A stretch of DNA of 43,065 bases from DATADD01 sp046262355. GTDB taxonomy: Bacteria > Actinomycetota > CADDZG01 > WHSQ01. The stretch lies in contig JBHEMX010000080.1 of the NCBI GenBank assembly GCA_046262355.1, forward strand, positions 1 to 43,065, given 5' to 3'. Both the position numbers and the translations under genes were made by a program. This document shows, one piece after another, positions 6,415 to 15,323 of this stretch (within the stretch, counting starts at the first letter, position 1; each line of letters begins with the position of its first letter). The notes beneath the pieces were generated by a model, which ran no database searches, was not told the DNA's origin, and was given only the letters and a program-made list of their open reading frames with translations.

Positions 6415-7539
6415 TTACGGGCCGCCGCCCGCGATGGCCGCGAGCCGGGGGATGCATGAGCCGAGCACGCCGTCCACCGAGCGCTCGACGACGTCCCGGT
6501 GGGGTCGGGAGACCTCCTCCGGCGCCTTGTCGCGCAGCCACTCGCTCGGGACCCTCTCCGGCGCGCCGCACATCTCCGCGAAGTGGATCGTCCATACCTT
6601 GGGCACGATCGTCTCGGCCTGGTACCCACCCCCGCCGGTGGCGACCCACCTGCCTTGTGCGCTGCGATGGGCGATCTCGTGCAGAAGGTGAGCCATGCGC
6701 GGGTAGGCGCGCATCGTGAGCCCGAGGTTCGCCAGAGGATCGCCGTGGTGCGTGTCCGCGCCGAGTTGCGTGAGCAGGAGCTGGGGCCTGAAGGCCTCCG
6801 CCAGGGCCGGGGCGGCGCGCTCCAGTGCCCACAGATAGTCGTCCTCGCCGGTGCCCGGCAGCAGCGGGATGTTGGCGCAGGTGCCGCGCGCGTCGCCCTC
6901 GCCGATCTCGTCTTCGAAGCCCGTCCCCGGGTAGAGATAGCGGCCCGACTGATGCAGCGACACCGTCAGCACGCGCGGGTCATCGTAGAAGATCCACTGC
7001 ACGCCGTCGCCGTGGTGTACGTCTACATCGAGGTACATCACCCGCCAGTCCGGGCGCAACTCGAACACCTTCGCTATCGCGACGGCGGGGTCATCGTAGA
7101 TGCAGAAGCCCGACGCCTCCCTCCGGCGCGCATGATGCAGCCCTCCGGCGGGGTTGAAGGAATGCCGTGCCTCGCCGCTAACGACCAGCTCCGCGGCGAC
7201 TATCGAGGCCCCGCACACCGCCGCCGACGCCTCGTGCATCTCGTCGAAGATCGGGTTATCCGGCGTGCCGAGACCGAACTCGATCCCCGCCCAACGCTCC
7301 ATCGTTCCATCGCCGATGCCGCGCACGGCATCCACGAACGCGGCGTCGTGCACCGCGATTATCTCTTCGCTCGTCGCCGAACGAGACGGCACCTCGCGGA
7401 CGTCGCCGAGGCCGACGAGTCCGAGCCGGCGGATGTTGTCGTAGGTCAGGAGGACCCGCTCGGGACGCAGGGGATGAGATGCGCCGAAGTCGTAGGACCT
7501 GGCGATGTCCTCGACGTTCACGAGGGCGACGCCGCTCAT
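6415..7539 (-). CDS. acuC: Histone deacetylase-family protein (AcuC type)
   Basis: A 374-residue zinc-dependent deacetylase of the HDAC/AcuC family, which removes acetyl groups from lysines; AcuC in Bacillus reactivates acetyl-CoA synthetase. Active-site segments are all present: GGLHHARR (proton-relay histidines), YLDVDVHHGDGVQ (zinc-binding Asp and His), a second zinc Asp in QLGADTHHGDPL, and TGGGGYQ with the catalytic Tyr. Length is typical for AcuC. It leads into the small membrane protein and lies just past the aldehyde dehydrogenase gene, 39 bases from its stop, so it may share that transcript. The target protein is unknown. Confidence 0.92.
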   Translation of the reverse strand: MSGVALVNVEDIARSYDFGASHPLRPERVLLTYDNIRRLGLVGLGDVREVPSRSATSEEIIAVHDAAFVDAVRGIGDGTMERWAGIEFGLGTPDNPIFDEMHEASAAVCGASIVAAELVVSGEARHSFNPAGGLHHARRREASGFCIYDDPAVAIAKVFELRPDWRVMYLDVDVHHGDGVQWIFYDDPRVLTVSLHQSGRYLYPGTGFEDEIGEGDARGTCANIPLLPGTGEDDYLWALERAAPALAEAFRPQLLLTQLGADTHHGDPLANLGLTMRAYPRMAHLLHEIAHRSAQGRWVATGGGGYQAETIVPKVWTIHFAEMCGAPERVPSEWLRDKAPEEVSRPHRDVVERSVDGVLGSCIPRLAAIAGGGP

Positions 7540-7578
7540 CTGAGCCTCCAGCGGTGCCTCAAGCGCAGGCGGGCCGGC

Positions 7579-9066
7579 TCATCGCATCTGCGCCTTCTGG
7601 ACCTTGCCGGAAAAGTCGATGCCTACGGTCTTCCATTCGGTGAACTCGTCGAGCGCCTGGGGGCCGGCCTCTCGGTGGCCGTTGCCGGTGTTCTTCATGC
7701 CGCCGAAGGGGACCTGCACCTCTGCCCCGATCGTCGGGGCGTTCACGTACACGAGTCCGAACTCGAGCTGCTGCACGGCTTTGAAGACGTTCCTGATGTC
7801 GTGGGTGTAGAGCGAGCACGACAATCCGTAGTCGGTGCTGTTCGCGACCGCTATCGCGTCCTCGATCGAGTCGACCCTCATGACGCCGGTTACGGGGCCA
7901 AAGATCTCCTCGCGCGCGATGCGCATCTCAGGAGTCATCTCGTCGAACACGGTAGGCGACACGAAGTTGCCGGCGGCATGCTCGCCGCCGCTCAGCTCCC
8001 GTCCCCCGACGAGCACCTTGGCGCCCTCGCGACGGCCGAGATCGATGTATTCCAGCACCCGGTTCTTCTGCTTCTCGTTGATCACCGGAGCCAGCTCGAC
8101 GGCCGGATCGAGCCCGCTCCCGACCTTCATCCCCTCCACCCGCTCGACGAGGCGCTCGTTGAAGCTCTCTCTAACGGCCTCGTGGACTATCAACCTCGAG
8201 GTTGCGGTGCATCGCTGACCCGACGTTGCGAACGCCCCCCACGCCGACGCCTCCACCGCGAGATCGAGCTCCGAATCGGGCATGACGATCAGAGCGTTCT
8301 TCGAGCCGAGCTCCAACGCACAGCGCTTCATGGCACGCGCACACTTCTCGTTGATCATACGCCCGACCTCGAGGGAACCCGTGAACGAGATCCCCCTCAC
8401 GCCGGGGTGATCGACGAGCGCGGCTCCGGCCTCGTCTCCCATGCCGTTGACGAGATTGAGCACGCCGGGGGGCAGCCCTACCTCCGCGAACATCTCCACC
8501 AGCAATGCGGCGCACAGAGGAGTGTCCTCGGCCGGCTTGAAGACCGCGGTGCAGCCCGAGATGATCGCCGGAGCGATCTTCCACAGCGGGATGGCGATCG
8601 GGAAGTTCCACGGCGCGATGAGCCCGACGACGCCGAGGGGATGCCTCACGGTCATCCACAGCTTGTCGGGCAGCTCGGCAGGTATCGCCTGACCGACCGC
8701 TCGTCGTCCCTCGCCCGCCATGTAGTGGGCGAAGTCGATGCCTTCTTGGACGTCGGCACGCGACTCCTTGAGCGTCTTGCCCATCTCGCGCGTCATAATC
8801 TCCGCGATCTCGTCCTTGCGCTGTTCCAACAGCAGCGCGACGCGCAGCACGTAATCAGCCCGCTCGGGCGGTGGGGTGGACATCCAGCGCGGGTAGGCAG
8901 CAGCAGCCGCCTGCACGGCACGGTCCACGTCGGCCGGCTCGGAGCGAGCGAACGTGCCGAGCACCTCGTTGCGGTCGGCAGGATCGCGCGACTCGAAGGT
9001 TCCTCCTGAAGCCGACTCCACCCACTTGCCGTCTATGAAGTTGCCGAAGTCGGTACGCGTTGCCAT
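7579..9066 (-). CDS. NAD(P)-dependent aldehyde dehydrogenase, possibly P5C dehydrogenase role
   Basis: A 495-residue classical aldehyde dehydrogenase. Motifs in order: IAPWNFPIAIPLWK (oxyanion Asn), FTGSLEVGR (Rossmann loop), LELGSKN (general base Glu), TSGQRCTATSRL (catalytic Cys) and EEIFGPV. The sequence is closest in feel to ketoglutarate-semialdehyde or succinate-semialdehyde type enzymes rather than the long P5C dehydrogenases, but it lies divergently next to proline dehydrogenase, so oxidation of glutamate semialdehyde is plausible from context. The ATG at 9066 has GAGGAGG seven bases upstream, which decides it over the GTG six bases earlier. Confidence 0.85.
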   Translation of the reverse strand: MATRTDFGNFIDGKWVESASGGTFESRDPADRNEVLGTFARSEPADVDRAVQAAAAAYPRWMSTPPPERADYVLRVALLLEQRKDEIAEIMTREMGKTLKESRADVQEGIDFAHYMAGEGRRAVGQAIPAELPDKLWMTVRHPLGVVGLIAPWNFPIAIPLWKIAPAIISGCTAVFKPAEDTPLCAALLVEMFAEVGLPPGVLNLVNGMGDEAGAALVDHPGVRGISFTGSLEVGRMINEKCARAMKRCALELGSKNALIVMPDSELDLAVEASAWGAFATSGQRCTATSRLIVHEAVRESFNERLVERVEGMKVGSGLDPAVELAPVINEKQKNRVLEYIDLGRREGAKVLVGGRELSGGEHAAGNFVSPTVFDEMTPEMRIAREEIFGPVTGVMRVDSIEDAIAVANSTDYGLSCSLYTHDIRNVFKAVQQLEFGLVYVNAPTIGAEVQVPFGGMKNTGNGHREAGPQALDEFTEWKTVGIDFSGKVQKAQMR

Positions 9067-9178
9067 CGCCACCCCTCCTCACGGTTGGGCGCCATCCTAA
9101 GTTCTCGGTCCCACCGCCGGTGGTCGAGCGGCGCGCCGCCTATCATGGCGCTTCGGCGCGGTCGAAGTCATCGAAGGG

Positions 9179-10096
9179 ATGGATGTGCTCGGTCGGACGT
9201 TGCTGTGGGCGGCAGACCAGCCGCGCATCAAGCGCTTCGTCGCTCACGCTCGTCTGACGAGGCCCGTGGTCGAGCGATTCGTTGCCGGAGACACCCTCGA
9301 CGACGCGGTGCGCGCCATCAAGGAGCTCAACGCGCGCGGCATCGGAGGCATCCTCGATCTACTCGGCGAGGGCGTCGGCGGTCCGGAGGAGGCAGAGGCG
9401 GCTGCGGCCGACTATCTCTCGGCGATCAAGCGCATCGAGACGGACAGGATCGACACGACCGTGTCGGTCAAGCTCACCCAGCTCGGTCTCGCCTTCGACA
9501 AGGGCAACTGCATCGATCATCTGCGACGGCTCGCCGCCGAAGCCGCTGCGGTGCAGACATGTGTCGAGATCGACATGGAACAGGCTCCCCATGTCGTCGA
9601 CACGCTCGACGTCTATCGAGTCATGCATCCCGACTATCCGGACATGCGCATCGCGCTGCAAGCCTATCTTCGCCGTACCCCGGTCGATCTGCAGACCATG
9701 GCCGCGTTGAAGCCGAAGGTTCGTCTCGTCAAAGGCGCCTACGCCGAGCCTGAGTCGCTCGCCTTTCAGAGCCGCAAGGAGATCGACCGGCAGTACGCCT
9801 TCCTCACGGACTGGCTGTTCGAACGCGGCACCGACCCGGCGATAGCGAGCCACGACGGCAAGTTGATCGAACATGCACGGCGCGCGGCCGAGGCGGCGGG
9901 CGCAGGGAAGGAGCGCTTCGAGATACAGATGCTCTACGGCGTTCGCCGCGACCTGCAGCAAGAGCTGGCGCGGCGCGGCCATCGCGTACGGGTCTACGTC
10001 CCATTCGGCTCCGCGTGGTATCCGTATCTCACCAGACGCATAGCGGAACGCCCCGCCAACCTTCGCTTCTTCCTTCGTGCGCTGCTGCACGACTGA
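9179..10096 (+). CDS. Proline dehydrogenase (monofunctional PRODH)
   Basis: A 305-residue FAD-dependent proline dehydrogenase, converting proline to pyrroline-5-carboxylate and passing electrons to the quinone pool. Diagnostic features of the TIM-barrel family: VSVKLTQLG, EIDMEQ, IALQAYLRRT, VRLVKGAY (flavin-binding Lys), ASHDGKLIEHA, FEIQMLYGVR and YVPFGSAWYPYLTRRIAERP, the substrate-binding helix with two arginines. The length is the usual one for the single-domain form. It is transcribed away from the aldehyde dehydrogenase gene with 112 bases between, which holds a TATCAT that could be its -10 but no good -35. Confidence 0.95.
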   Translation: MDVLGRTLLWAADQPRIKRFVAHARLTRPVVERFVAGDTLDDAVRAIKELNARGIGGILDLLGEGVGGPEEAEAAAADYLSAIKRIETDRIDTTVSVKLTQLGLAFDKGNCIDHLRRLAAEAAAVQTCVEIDMEQAPHVVDTLDVYRVMHPDYPDMRIALQAYLRRTPVDLQTMAALKPKVRLVKGAYAEPESLAFQSRKEIDRQYAFLTDWLFERGTDPAIASHDGKLIEHARRAAEAAGAGKERFEIQMLYGVRRDLQQELARRGHRVRVYVPFGSAWYPYLTRRIAERPANLRFFLRALLHD

Positions 10097-10121
10097 TAGC
10101 ACAGGAAGCCAAGAAGACAGA

Positions 10122-10199
10122 CCCCAGAAACCTCGAGACGGCCGACCCTCGTGCACTTCCCCACACACGAGGACCCGCAGCCTCTACCGGCTTCTGGGG
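10122..10199. ncRNA. Structured intergenic element between PRODH and mshA
   Basis: CCCCAGAA (10122-10129) pairs with TTCTGGGG (10192-10199), enclosing a second stem CCTCGTG (10147-10153) / CACGAGG (10166-10172). The nested fold lies in the 297-base gap between two convergent genes. It lacks a T-tract, so it could be a bidirectional transcription barrier or a small RNA. The rest of the gap (10200-10393) shows no gene I can support. Confidence 0.35.
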
Positions 10200-10393
10200 C
10201 CTGATGTCCCGAGGAACGATCCGGGGAGGTCGGGAGACTTCGCTCAGCTTGCCCCTCGGGACGAGCGAGAACATAGCCAGCGCATGGAGCACCGTCAACG
10301 ACGCGATGGTGCAGGTAGGCATACAAACGTGCTGGTCAGGGGGTCGCGGGATTTCTTCGCGCTATGGATACTTTTCCTCGCGCTCTTCGAACG

Positions 10394-11638
10394 TCAGCAG
10401 GTGCAGAGCTGTGGCCACCCTTCGCGCAACAGACATTCGTATAGCTCGAGCAGAGAGTCGGCGGTCGCTTGCCATGAGAAAGAGCTTGCAGAACGCAGCG
10501 CGTTGTCCGCGAACGCAAGACGCACCGCTTCGCTGCTCAGGATCGTCTCGAGGCGCGCGGCGAACACCTCCGGATCACGCGAGCCAACGAGGAACCCGGA
10601 GCTGCCGTCCTGCACGATGTGTGACAACCCCCCAACCGAGGTTCCGACGACGGGCGTGCCACAAGCATGGGCCTCCAACGCCGCGAGCCCGAACGACTCG
10701 GAATAAGAGCAAACGACGACCGCGTCCGCGGCGCGGTAGAAACGCGGCACCTCGTCGTGCGAGGTCGCGCCGACGAACCGGATGTTCGATCCGACGTCGA
10801 GGGATGCCGCGAGCGTCCGCAGGCGAGCGAGCTCGTTGGCGCCCGCCGCTCCGCTCTCTCCGCCGACGACGTGGAAGAGGAGCGGCCGGTCGAGCCTCGG
10901 CACGAGCTGCCCCGCGGCGCGGATCGCAAGCTCGAGCCCCTTCAGCGGCTGAATGCGCCCGACGTAGAGCATCATTGCCTCGTCACTCAGCCCCAGTCCG
11001 GCCCGGTCCGCGGCTCGGTCCCCAGGCCTGAACACGCAATGATCGACACCGGGATGGATCGTCTTCAGTCGATCGTGGGCAACGTCGTAGAGGCACGCCA
11101 GCTGCTGCCACTCGTCGTCGGTGGACGCGATCATGACGTCCGCAGCGCTCGTTACGGCGTCCTCGCCGTCTATGCGCGTCTGCGGTTCGGGGGTGTCGCC
11201 GGGCGCGAGGTATCGGTTCTTCACGCGGGCAAGCGTGTGCTGCGAATGCACGAAGGGGGTTCCCCACGCCCGGCTCAACGCCCGACCGGCCAGCCCCGAC
11301 TGCCAGTAGTGTGAGTGCACTACGTCGTAGCGCACCCTCTGCGCGGTCGCGAATGCACGGACTCCCATCGCGAAGTCGTCGACGTGCCGGCTCAACTCAT
11401 CCTTGGATAAGGCAACCGGCGGACCGGCCTCGACGGCGACGACACGCACCCCGGAACGCAGCGTAGTCACGGGTCGGGACGACGACGTGGCGCGGGTGAA
11501 GATGTCTGTCGCCACACCGCGCTGCGCAAGCGCCTCCGCAAGCTCGCGCACGTACACCGTCATTCCCCCTGCATCCCCGGCGCCCGGCTCCGTGAGGGGC
11601 GACGAATGGTATGCGAGCACGGCAACGTGAGTGAGCAC
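10394..11638 (-). CDS. mshA: D-inositol-3-phosphate glycosyltransferase, mycothiol biosynthesis
   Basis: A 414-residue GT-B fold, GT4-family glycosyltransferase. MshA moves N-acetylglucosamine from UDP-GlcNAc onto inositol-3-phosphate, the first step of mycothiol synthesis. The diagnostic motif GAGDAGGMTVYV is at residues 19-30, then VHSHYWQSGLAG, FVHSQHTLARVKN, the IHPGVD turn, LYVGRIQPLKG and the donor-site SESFGLAALEAHACGTPVV with the E-x7-E pattern. It follows the GNAT-type gene by 28 bases. The GTG at 11638 fits the family start. The other msh genes are not in the window, so a related GT4 activity cannot be fully excluded. Confidence 0.85.
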   Translation of the reverse strand: MLTHVAVLAYHSSPLTEPGAGDAGGMTVYVRELAEALAQRGVATDIFTRATSSSRPVTTLRSGVRVVAVEAGPPVALSKDELSRHVDDFAMGVRAFATAQRVRYDVVHSHYWQSGLAGRALSRAWGTPFVHSQHTLARVKNRYLAPGDTPEPQTRIDGEDAVTSAADVMIASTDDEWQQLACLYDVAHDRLKTIHPGVDHCVFRPGDRAADRAGLGLSDEAMMLYVGRIQPLKGLELAIRAAGQLVPRLDRPLLFHVVGGESGAAGANELARLRTLAASLDVGSNIRFVGATSHDEVPRFYRAADAVVVCSYSESFGLAALEAHACGTPVVGTSVGGLSHIVQDGSSGFLVGSRDPEVFAARLETILSSEAVRLAFADNALRSASSFSWQATADSLLELYECLLREGWPQLCTC

Positions 11639-11666
11639 TATGACTCGATCGTACGCCCACGAGGGG

Positions 11667-12677
11667 TCAGGACCGCTCGTTCAGTATGCGCACGCTGTTG
11701 AGCGGCACCGCCTGCGCCCCCAGTTGATACTTGTATCGCTCGGGACCGCGCAGGAAGTCGAAGAACTCGAGCTGCTCTTCGATCGCGCGCTTGATCAGCT
11801 CGGCGGCGAGCACGTAACCGGGCGAGAGGCTGCGGGCATCGGGCTCGTAGGCCGAGTTGTAGAGATAGAAGCGTTGCTCGAGCGCGAAGCTGAACGTCGA
11901 TGCGACCGCGCGGCCCTCGATCTCGAGCAGATCCAATCGCAGCCATCCCAGGGGCATGAAGGCACCCGCCAACCGCTCGAAGAACGTGGCGATCTCGGGC
12001 CTCATGAAATGTCCCTTGTGTCCCTCGGCGCCGCGATGCATACCCAGGAACGTGCGGAGATCCGCCTCGAGGGTATCCGGAGATGCGCGGCGGACCGAGG
12101 CCTCTGGATGCTCGCGACCGAGCCGGCGCATCTTGCGCCGAAGCTCATGCCGGTCCTTGGATCCAAGCGACGAGACGTAAGGCTCCCATCCCGGCGCGAG
12201 GGGCACCACCGCCGAGGTCTCCTCCTGGTCGAGTTTGAAGGGAAACCCGGATCTATCCGCCCGATCGACGAGGAACTCGGCGAACCCAAGCGGGACGGGC
12301 ATGTTGTGCGCGTCGAGCTCGTCCCACTCGACGTCGGTTGTCACGAGCCACCTCATGAGCGCCTGTGCGACCTCATCGCGGTCGTCCAGCGAGCAGATCG
12401 GACCGAGATAGTCGGTGAGATCGATCCCCCCGATGAACCGCAAGACCCGGCGCTCACCCTCCCTTTTCCGGTACAACGGCACTATCGCCGTGACGTCGTC
12501 TGCGCGCTTCATGGTCAGCAGGAGGATCTCCTTGCCGGCCCCGAACTCATCCCACCACGCGCGCATCCACTCCGGTGTGTTGAAGATGTGCCGGTTGGGG
12601 TCGCGCGCCAGCAGCTTCCGCCATTCGGGGAGTTCGAAGCATCTTTCGTCGCACACGAGGGCCACGTCGAGGTCCAC
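11667..12677 (-). CDS. GNAT-fold acyltransferase of the BioF2-like/CelD family
   Basis: A 336-residue protein of the family with a C-terminal Acetyltransf_6 (BioF2-like) domain, often linked to cell-envelope polysaccharide or wall-peptide modification. Visible are the N-terminal WRKLLARDPNRHIFNTPEWMRAWW-type opening (split here: FNTPEWMRAWWDEFG), LRFIGGIDLTDYLGP, SSLGSKDRHELRRKMRRL and the C-terminal FYLYNSAYEPDARSLSPGYVL with FFDFLRGPERYKY. The latter is the usual end of the family, where the protein closes the acyl-donor pocket. It is probably cotranscribed with mshA. The acceptor is not evident from the sequence. Confidence 0.82.
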   Translation of the reverse strand: MDLDVALVCDERCFELPEWRKLLARDPNRHIFNTPEWMRAWWDEFGAGKEILLLTMKRADDVTAIVPLYRKREGERRVLRFIGGIDLTDYLGPICSLDDRDEVAQALMRWLVTTDVEWDELDAHNMPVPLGFAEFLVDRADRSGFPFKLDQEETSAVVPLAPGWEPYVSSLGSKDRHELRRKMRRLGREHPEASVRRASPDTLEADLRTFLGMHRGAEGHKGHFMRPEIATFFERLAGAFMPLGWLRLDLLEIEGRAVASTFSFALEQRFYLYNSAYEPDARSLSPGYVLAAELIKRAIEEQLEFFDFLRGPERYKYQLGAQAVPLNSVRILNERS

Positions 12678-12745
12678 GGCGGCTCACCCTAGCGCCGAGT
12701 GGGCGCGGGGAACGCGCCATGTGCTGGGTCCTTACAGGGCGCGTG

Positions 12746-13291
12746 TTAGCCGAGAGCTGCCGTCGGATCCGCCTCGCCGCTCTGATACCTGCGCACGACC
12801 TCGCCCTGGATGAGGTCCATGACGTCGTGCACGCGCTTGCGGCGCCCCGAAAGCGACCGCTCGTGTTCCTTGAGCGACTGGATGATGCCCTGTATCTCCT
12901 CGGTCTGGATCGTCGGAAGGCGCGCGAGCGTCCGTTCGCCGACTATCTCCTCGACCCGGCGGCGAGGGACGTCCACGTTGCGCGGTATCGAGAAGTCGGG
13001 GGCCCGTGACGGCAGTGGGACATCCTCGGCGAGGCCGCCGCCCTCCGGCTTGAGGATCTCGCTCAGGCGATCCATGAGGTTCTGGCCGGCCTCGCCCGTC
13101 CGGCGTTGCAGCTCTGCAGCCAGTATGTCGGTGCGCGCCTGGACGAGCCGGCGCTCGAACGAAAGCTCGTTCTCGCCTTCCTTGCACTCCTCTCGCATGA
13201 GCCTGAGCTCTTCCATCGATCTTTCGCTCAGACCCTGCACATACGACTCGTCGATTATCCGTTCGGCGAGGCGACGTCTCGGCTCACTCAT
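12746..13291 (-). CDS. rsiG: RsiG-family c-di-GMP-responsive anti-sigma factor
   Basis: A 181-residue helical protein. RsiG holds the sporulation/flagellar-type sigma factor WhiG inactive when bound to c-di-GMP, through two antiparallel helices each carrying E(x3)S(x2)R(x3)Q(x3)D. Here the first motif is exact: E40, S44, R47, Q51, D55 (ENELSFERRLVQARTD). The second is E144, S148, R151, H155, D159, with His in place of Gln. A proline-rich loop between the helices (about residues 82-112) fits the fold. The start ATG at 13291 is in the usual family position. No WhiG-like sigma gene lies in the window, so the partner must be elsewhere. Confidence 0.85.
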   Translation of the reverse strand: MSEPRRRLAERIIDESYVQGLSERSMEELRLMREECKEGENELSFERRLVQARTDILAAELQRRTGEAGQNLMDRLSEILKPEGGGLAEDVPLPSRAPDFSIPRNVDVPRRRVEEIVGERTLARLPTIQTEEIQGIIQSLKEHERSLSGRRKRVHDVMDLIQGEVVRRYQSGEADPTAALG

Positions 13292-13309
13292 GTCCTCAGT
13301 CCTCGATCG

Positions 13310-14155
13310 TCAGGTGGACGACCCGGTCAGCGTACCGCGGCCGGGCATGAGTCCCAAGAGTTCTCTCGCCTCGCCCGGGGATGCGAGCGGCCGCCCCGTG
13401 CGACGCGCCGCGTCGACTACTCGATCCACGAGCTGGCTGTTGGAGCGCGCCGGCTCTCCCGGACCCAGGTAGCGCACATCCTCGAACCCCGTCCGCACGT
13501 GGCCGCCCAGCGAGATCGCGGCCTCGGTGACCGAGGGATGGCTCCTGCCGATCCCGGTTGCGCTCCACGTCGCGTCGCCCGGCACGTGCTGCGCGAGGAA
13601 GGTCACGGAGTCCATCCACGCCGGCATCGCCCCGGGGACGCCGAGAACGAAGTCGTAGTGACAATGGTGGCCGTCTCCGTGCTCCTGGTACACGCGCTCG
13701 GCGTTGGCGAGCATGCCGGGCTCGAAGATCTCGAACTCGGGCGCGATGCCCAGCTCCCGCATGCGCGTGTAGAAGCGAACAACGAGCGGCATGGGATTCC
13801 AGAAGACCTCGTCACCGAAGTTCACGGTGCCCGTGGTGAGCGACGCCATCGGCGGGCGCAACGCGAGGGGAGCTATGCGCACATCCTCCCCGTCGGTCAC
13901 CGCTCCGCCGCTCGTGAACTGGACGATGAGGTCGGTGCGAGCCTGGATCGCATGGAACGCGGCGCGAAAGATGCCGACGTCCATCGTCGGCGCGCCGGCG
14001 CGGGTGCGCACGTGGAGGTGATAGATGCAGGCGCCCGACGCCTCGCACGCTGCAGCATCCTCGGCGATCTCGTCAGCCGTGATCGGCAGACCAGGCTGCT
14101 GCTCGCGCGTGATCTCGGCGCCGATCCCGGCAACCGTGACGATCAGCGGTTCCAC
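13310..14155 (-). CDS. Beta-keto acid cleavage enzyme (BKACE, DUF849)
   Basis: A 281-residue TIM-barrel zinc enzyme of the BKACE family, which condenses a beta-keto acid with acetyl-CoA to give acetoacetate and a new CoA ester; the type member acts on 3-keto-5-aminohexanoate in lysine fermentation. Metal-binding HLHVR (about residues 45-49), the catalytic-region segments GTVNFGDEVFWN, FEIFEPGML and CHYDFVLGVPGAMP, and GGHVRTGFEDVRYL near the C-terminus are all in place. The GTG at 14155 starts ten bases past the M23 peptidase stop. The true substrate cannot be read from the sequence; the neighbours give no metabolic clue. Confidence 0.88.
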   Translation of the reverse strand: MEPLIVTVAGIGAEITREQQPGLPITADEIAEDAAACEASGACIYHLHVRTRAGAPTMDVGIFRAAFHAIQARTDLIVQFTSGGAVTDGEDVRIAPLALRPPMASLTTGTVNFGDEVFWNPMPLVVRFYTRMRELGIAPEFEIFEPGMLANAERVYQEHGDGHHCHYDFVLGVPGAMPAWMDSVTFLAQHVPGDATWSATGIGRSHPSVTEAAISLGGHVRTGFEDVRYLGPGEPARSNSQLVDRVVDAARRTGRPLASPGEARELLGLMPGRGTLTGSST

Positions 14156-14165
14156 GTCGGAGTCC

Positions 14166-15266
14166 TCAGCAGATCGACGCGACGAGGGGATACGGGTTGA
14201 CCGCCGCACCCCCTCCGGGGTGGTACTCGAAGTGAAGGTGCGGCGTGCCCGCCGCGTTGCCCGAATCGCCCACGGTGGCGATCTGCTGCCCGACGCTCAC
14301 ATGCCCGCCCGACACGAGGTTCTCCTGGTTGTGCATGTACCAGTACGCGTTTCCGTCGTCGCCCGAAAGGAAGATCATGTTGCCGCCGCTGCCGTCGTAT
14401 TCCGCATACGTGATCGTTCCGGAGACGATCGCAACGATCGGCGTGCCGGAGGCCGCCATCATGTCGACGCCCTGATGTGAATGGCCGTCGCGCGGCGCGC
14501 CCCAGCTGTCGACGAAAGAATTGGCGCCCGCCACCGGACATGCCATCCCGCTCGACGATGGAGCTTCGAGCGGGGCCGCGGCAGCCGGCTCGGGCCTCGC
14601 AACCGTCGGCGCGGCCTGAGCTTGCGCCTCGGCCCGCGCTGCGGCGCGCGCCTCGGCGCGCGCGAGCTTCTCCTTCAGCTCTTGGTACTCGTCGGCGACC
14701 GCGTCGAACTGATCCTGCAGATGACGGGACTCTTCCTCCAGATCGCTTCTCGCCACCGCGAGCTCACGGCGCTCTCCCGCGAGCTCGCGCCCCAGCGCGC
14801 CCAGCTCTTGTCGGGAGCGAGACAGGGCCACGAAGACGTTCCCGTCCTCGGTCGACAGCGCCGACATCACCTGAACCCGATCGCTCAGCTCCGACAGGTC
14901 GTCGGAGGAGAACAACGCCTCCAGCAGCGCGCCTCCGCCCTCTCGGTAGAGCGCGTCGGCCCGCTCGACCGCAACGGTCTCAAGGCGCTCGGCGCGCACT
15001 CGGAGCTCGTCCCTGCGCACCTCGATGTCGGCTATGCGATGGCGCGCGTCGTCCTCCTGGGTCCGAAGGGTCTCGATCTTGGCCGTCGACGAATCGAGCT
15101 CGCTCTGGAGCGCCGCCATGCGCTCTCGGAGCCCCTCGAGCGAGGTCTGTCCGGCCGCTCCGGGGGCGAGGACCGGCACGACGCTCAGCGCGACGAGCGC
15201 CGCGATGGCGCTCGGCATCCTGCCGCGTCCGATCCGATGGCGACCCACGGCGACCGACGCTAGCAC
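14166..15266 (-). CDS. Secreted M23 (LytM) peptidase with N-terminal coiled coil
   Basis: A 366-residue exported murein hydrolase or hydrolase activator of the EnvC/NlpD style. A signal peptide (IAALVALSVVPVLAPGAAGQ) is followed by a long coiled coil (about residues 42-240, rich in E, R, L and A) and a C-terminal LytM domain. The zinc site is complete: HSHQGVDMM (H-x3-D) and HLHFEYHP (H-x-H). An alanine-proline linker precedes a cysteine (SSGMACPV) that could pair with the C-terminal Cys. The GTG at 15266 gives an arginine-rich n-region; the ATG at 15218 is an alternative. Role in cell separation is inferred from the family. Confidence 0.9.
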   Translation of the reverse strand: MLASVAVGRHRIGRGRMPSAIAALVALSVVPVLAPGAAGQTSLEGLRERMAALQSELDSSTAKIETLRTQEDDARHRIADIEVRRDELRVRAERLETVAVERADALYREGGGALLEALFSSDDLSELSDRVQVMSALSTEDGNVFVALSRSRQELGALGRELAGERRELAVARSDLEEESRHLQDQFDAVADEYQELKEKLARAEARAAARAEAQAQAAPTVARPEPAAAAPLEAPSSSGMACPVAGANSFVDSWGAPRDGHSHQGVDMMAASGTPIVAIVSGTITYAEYDGSGGNMIFLSGDDGNAYWYMHNQENLVSGGHVSVGQQIATVGDSGNAAGTPHLHFEYHPGGGAAVNPYPLVASIC

Positions 15267-15323
15267 AAGGCGCCGCGCCTCCCGGGGCGAAAGTGCTGGT
15301 CACACCCTCGGTAAGCTTGGCGG

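Noticed and set aside
6499..9009. An 836-codon open frame on the plus strand
   Set aside because: It lies antisense to acuC and the aldehyde dehydrogenase gene, has no ribosome site or recognisable domain, and arises from the GC-rich third codon positions of the real genes.
10029..10322. A 97-codon minus-strand frame between PRODH and mshA with a slightly hydrophobic start
   Set aside because: It runs 68 bases into the PRODH gene, lacks a ribosome site and its residues look random; the stretch is better explained by the nested inverted repeats.
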